64,000 nt of DNA from Paramicrosporidium saccamoebae (Eukaryota > Rozellomycota), in assembly GCA_002794465.1 (NCBI GenBank), contig MTSL01000178.1, positions 1 through 64,000 of the forward strand, in the 5' to 3' direction. Below the pieces are notes generated by a model. It saw only the letters and a list, made by a program, of their open reading frames with translations. It searched no databases and was not told the origin of the DNA. Within the stretch, counting starts at the first letter, position 1; each line of letters opens with the position of its first letter. Below, piece by piece: positions 61,847 through 64,000 of this stretch. Position numbers and translations under genes: made by a program.

Positions 61847-64000
61847 TCACACAGGAGAGTGCATTCCGAGTTTGGTGTTGAATTGTAGCTTTGCGCGCTT
61901 CTCTGATCGTTCCGTTTCAACATGCCAGAAATACTTTACAGTCTCGTTCGATCCCAATGCAAGCAATACAAGAATAGCAACTTGTACCAGCGCCATGGCT
62001 AGACCTTGTATTTCTTGGACAAACAGTGTCACGATGCAGATTGACAAAAGCGATAGTAACATCAAATACGACCAGTATGCATGCTGACAAAGTCCAAATT
62101 GAATGAGTGGCAAATGAACATGCAGACACGTGGCCGACATGGACATTACTGCAACTGAAAGTGCAGCTGGCACAAATGGTTGGCTAATCAACCTAGATGC
62201 ACAAGCTAGAATGGCTCCGTTCATAAATGATCGGATCCCGTAAATATTTCTGACGGATTGTTGGTATTCAGGATCCCAGGCCTGCTTGGGCATTAGCCTT
62301 AAAATATTGGGCTCGTAAGGCGCAAACATAAACTCGATCACGGTAGCAAGTACAATAATCATCATGGAACCAATCGAAGCAATTGATATTCGTCCCATTA
62401 ATAAGCCGATAGCCAAAGATTGGGCCATGCATAGAGCGTAGAGGTGGGCAGAAGTTGTTCCACGAGCAAGACACCGAGCCTCTCTGATGATTTCCGTCAG
62501 GACATATGGACTGCAATCAAAAGGGATAACTATGGGACAGGTAAGCGAAGTCAACGCTGCTGATAGATGCATAGAAGACATTTTGCCAAACTGGGTCGGC
62601 TCCCGAAGGTTCTGGGGTTCCATCCCTATGGAAGTTTTGGTGCTTGCAAATACTTCCGAGTTTCTCCAATTGAGCGTAGACCCCACAGAAATTACAACTC
62701 TAGCATTCTCTGCATAAATGCTGTTCATCTCCACGACTGACTGGGGATCACATTCGGCAAAGAGTGATATATTCAAGGGAATGTCGTCGACGTCGGCCAG
62801 ATGGGGACGGATGTTGTATACCCCGCGAGGCAATTTGGATTTGGGATCGGTAAAATCTGGCAGTGCAGCATTAGTGCCCTTTGACAGAATTATACAGCTA
62901 TTCCAATCAGTCTCTAAACCAAGACGATCACCAAAGGCTTTTGTAATGCTCTCCGAATAGGGCGAAAAGTAAACAAAACGTATCCCACTATTCTCCAAAT
63001 CGTCAATAAGCTCCTGCATGTCCTCTTTTGGGACGTAGCCTGAAATCAAAACTCCAAGAAATATATGTCCGCGGGCAAACTTGGCAATATCAGAATTGTT
63101 GGCCTCATCCGAGGCGGAGACAAAATTGATCAAGTGGGGAGATTCCTTGAAGTGGGGAAGTTTACATCCATCCTCCACAATTGGCTTGTACGACATGCCA
63201 ATACATTGAAGATCAGAAGCCGCCAGATTGTCGTCCAATTCAATCAATTTCTTCCTCAGCGTGTCGCCCATTTTTTCAATCACTCGCGAGTTCCAAGTAT
63301 AGCGGCAAAGACAGGCGGCCGATGTCAAATCTCCAAAGGAAAACATGTGCATTTCATTGCTGCTTTGGTCACGAAATATCCTCGAAAAAAGCCCTTGATA
63401 TTCAATGGGCGTCAGGGTTGTTGATATTCCCACGTCGCGTATAATCCAAAAATCAAGAACACGGCTGTAATTGTTGATGGCTCTGGCATGAAACCCCAGT
63501 TCACGAGAGACTGTGCAGGTGCAGGTTCGGAAAACTGGATCCAGCTTTCGACCGGGATGAATGCTCCAAGGAAACCGAACATGCCAATCACGACGGAATT
63601 GCCCATGGTGCACCCCACATGAAGCCGAGACAAGAAGTGACAGTCCTAAAGCCTTTAAATCCTCATCGGTTGCCCTTGGGTCGGCATAATTTGTTCTCAT
63701 CAAATTCAAATTAGAGGGATCCATGATGAATTCTCCAAATGCAAGTTCTCCCTCAGCCTCAGGACTAGGAAACACCACTTCCATGGGAACCGGGAATGAC
63801 TAAAATTTAATCCAAAGGCGCGCTCATACATTAGCAATTGGGCCTTCGCGATCTAGAAATGACAAAACTGAGACTGACGAAAAAGACTCGGTTAGATCGT
63901 ACTGCCAAAATAAAAAGTGTGAGAGATTCTGCTGGAACGCAGACTTGATGGTCCTTAGGATGTCGAGTGGATTAAGATAGATATCCTTGGTTGGAGGTGG
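61847..64000 (-). CDS. TMEM94: TMEM94-like P-type ATPase-related membrane protein (5' end outside window)
   Basis: Two exons are visible, 64000-63830 and 63799-61847, with a 30-nt intron; the N-terminus lies beyond the window. The cytosolic part carries degenerate P-type ATPase landmarks: LGVLISGYVPKEDMQELIDD then GIRFVYFSPYSES where a TGD motif would be, LPRGVYNIRPHLADVDDIPL, and VGSTLNWRNSEVF in place of GDGxNDxxAL. Six or more transmembrane helices follow (for example SIGSMMIIVLATVIEFMF, LMLLSLLSICIVTLFV). The wording matches TMEM94, linked in animals to ER magnesium handling. With these motifs broken, ordinary P-type catalysis seems unlikely. Confidence 0.85.

Noticed and set aside
1-64000. 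tRNA, rRNA, snRNA, CRISPR or retrotransposon polymerase
   Set aside because: Scanning by eye for tRNA T-loop sequences, U2/U6 cores, CRISPR-like spacing and reverse-transcriptase motifs gave nothing convincing. Tandem arrays here have no unique spacers. A tRNAscan/Infernal run would be decisive.

Overview
This window is nuclear DNA from a eukaryote with a very compact genome. I count 45 protein-coding genes in 64 kb, on both strands. Intergenic gaps are often under 150 bp, and reading frames are interrupted by GT-AG introns that are almost all 28-38 nt long. The products are core eukaryotic ones: ER glycosylation, AP-1 and ESCRT trafficking, V-ATPase, 26S proteasome, spliceosome, eIF3/eIF5, peroxisome import and mitochondrial import and translation. 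An Opy2-like cysteine motif, a Bud22-family protein and the general gene style suggest a fungus or close relative. The E2F factor points away from the Dikarya. Size and compactness would suit an early-diverging lineage such as the Rozellomycota or relatives, but that placement is inference.

Layout. 1-7.1 kb: a GDA1/CD39 nucleoside diphosphatase (running off the left edge), a GPAT3/4-like acyltransferase, OST1/ribophorin I and AP-1 mu, all on the minus strand. 7.5-12.1 kb: an unknown membrane protein, a TTC27-like TPR protein (with an assembly gap), a small basic membrane protein and the CAAX protease RCE1. 12.1-18.9 kb: M17 aminopeptidase, TOM40, a five-exon TIP41, PRP31 and a monoacylglycerol lipase. 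18.9-28.2 kb: E2F, eIF3b, GSK3, BUD22, an RBM42-like RRM protein and mitochondrial EF-G2. 28.2-40.2 kb: D-2-hydroxyglutarate dehydrogenase, ETF-QO, eIF5, RAD50 head-to-head with ATG12, then SRP receptor alpha head-to-head with LST8. 40.6-50.4 kb: BRO1/ALIX, V-ATPase D, SNIP1/PML1, SNU13, an unusual GIT-like protein, two secreted proteins and a PHD/GATA protein. 50.5-64 kb: an R3HCC1-like protein, a short ZW10, PEX7, V-ATPase d, RPT3, an unknown tail-anchored protein, an HD-domain nucleotidase, IMP3, an unknown helical-repeat protein and a TMEM94-like pseudo-ATPase (running off the right edge).

Functional themes: TOR/nutrient signalling (LST8, TIP41, GSK3, ATG12), splicing (PRP31, SNU13, SNIP1, RBM42), acidification (V-ATPase D and d), ER and secretory pathway (OST1, SRP receptor, GPAT, GDA1, ZW10), and electron transfer from ETF-QO and D2HGDH into respiration. 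These look like neighbours by chance rather than operons. Many pairs are head-to-head with only 0-20 bp between start codons.

Non-coding content: four copies of a dispersed element with imperfect terminal inverted repeats (TGTGACGTAG...CTACGCGACA), several tandem arrays with 27-35 bp units in promoter regions, and segmental duplications that reach into the 3' coding ends of two genes. Exon structures were read by eye from splice signals, reading frame and family alignment from memory. Exact exon ends may be off by a few bases where noted.
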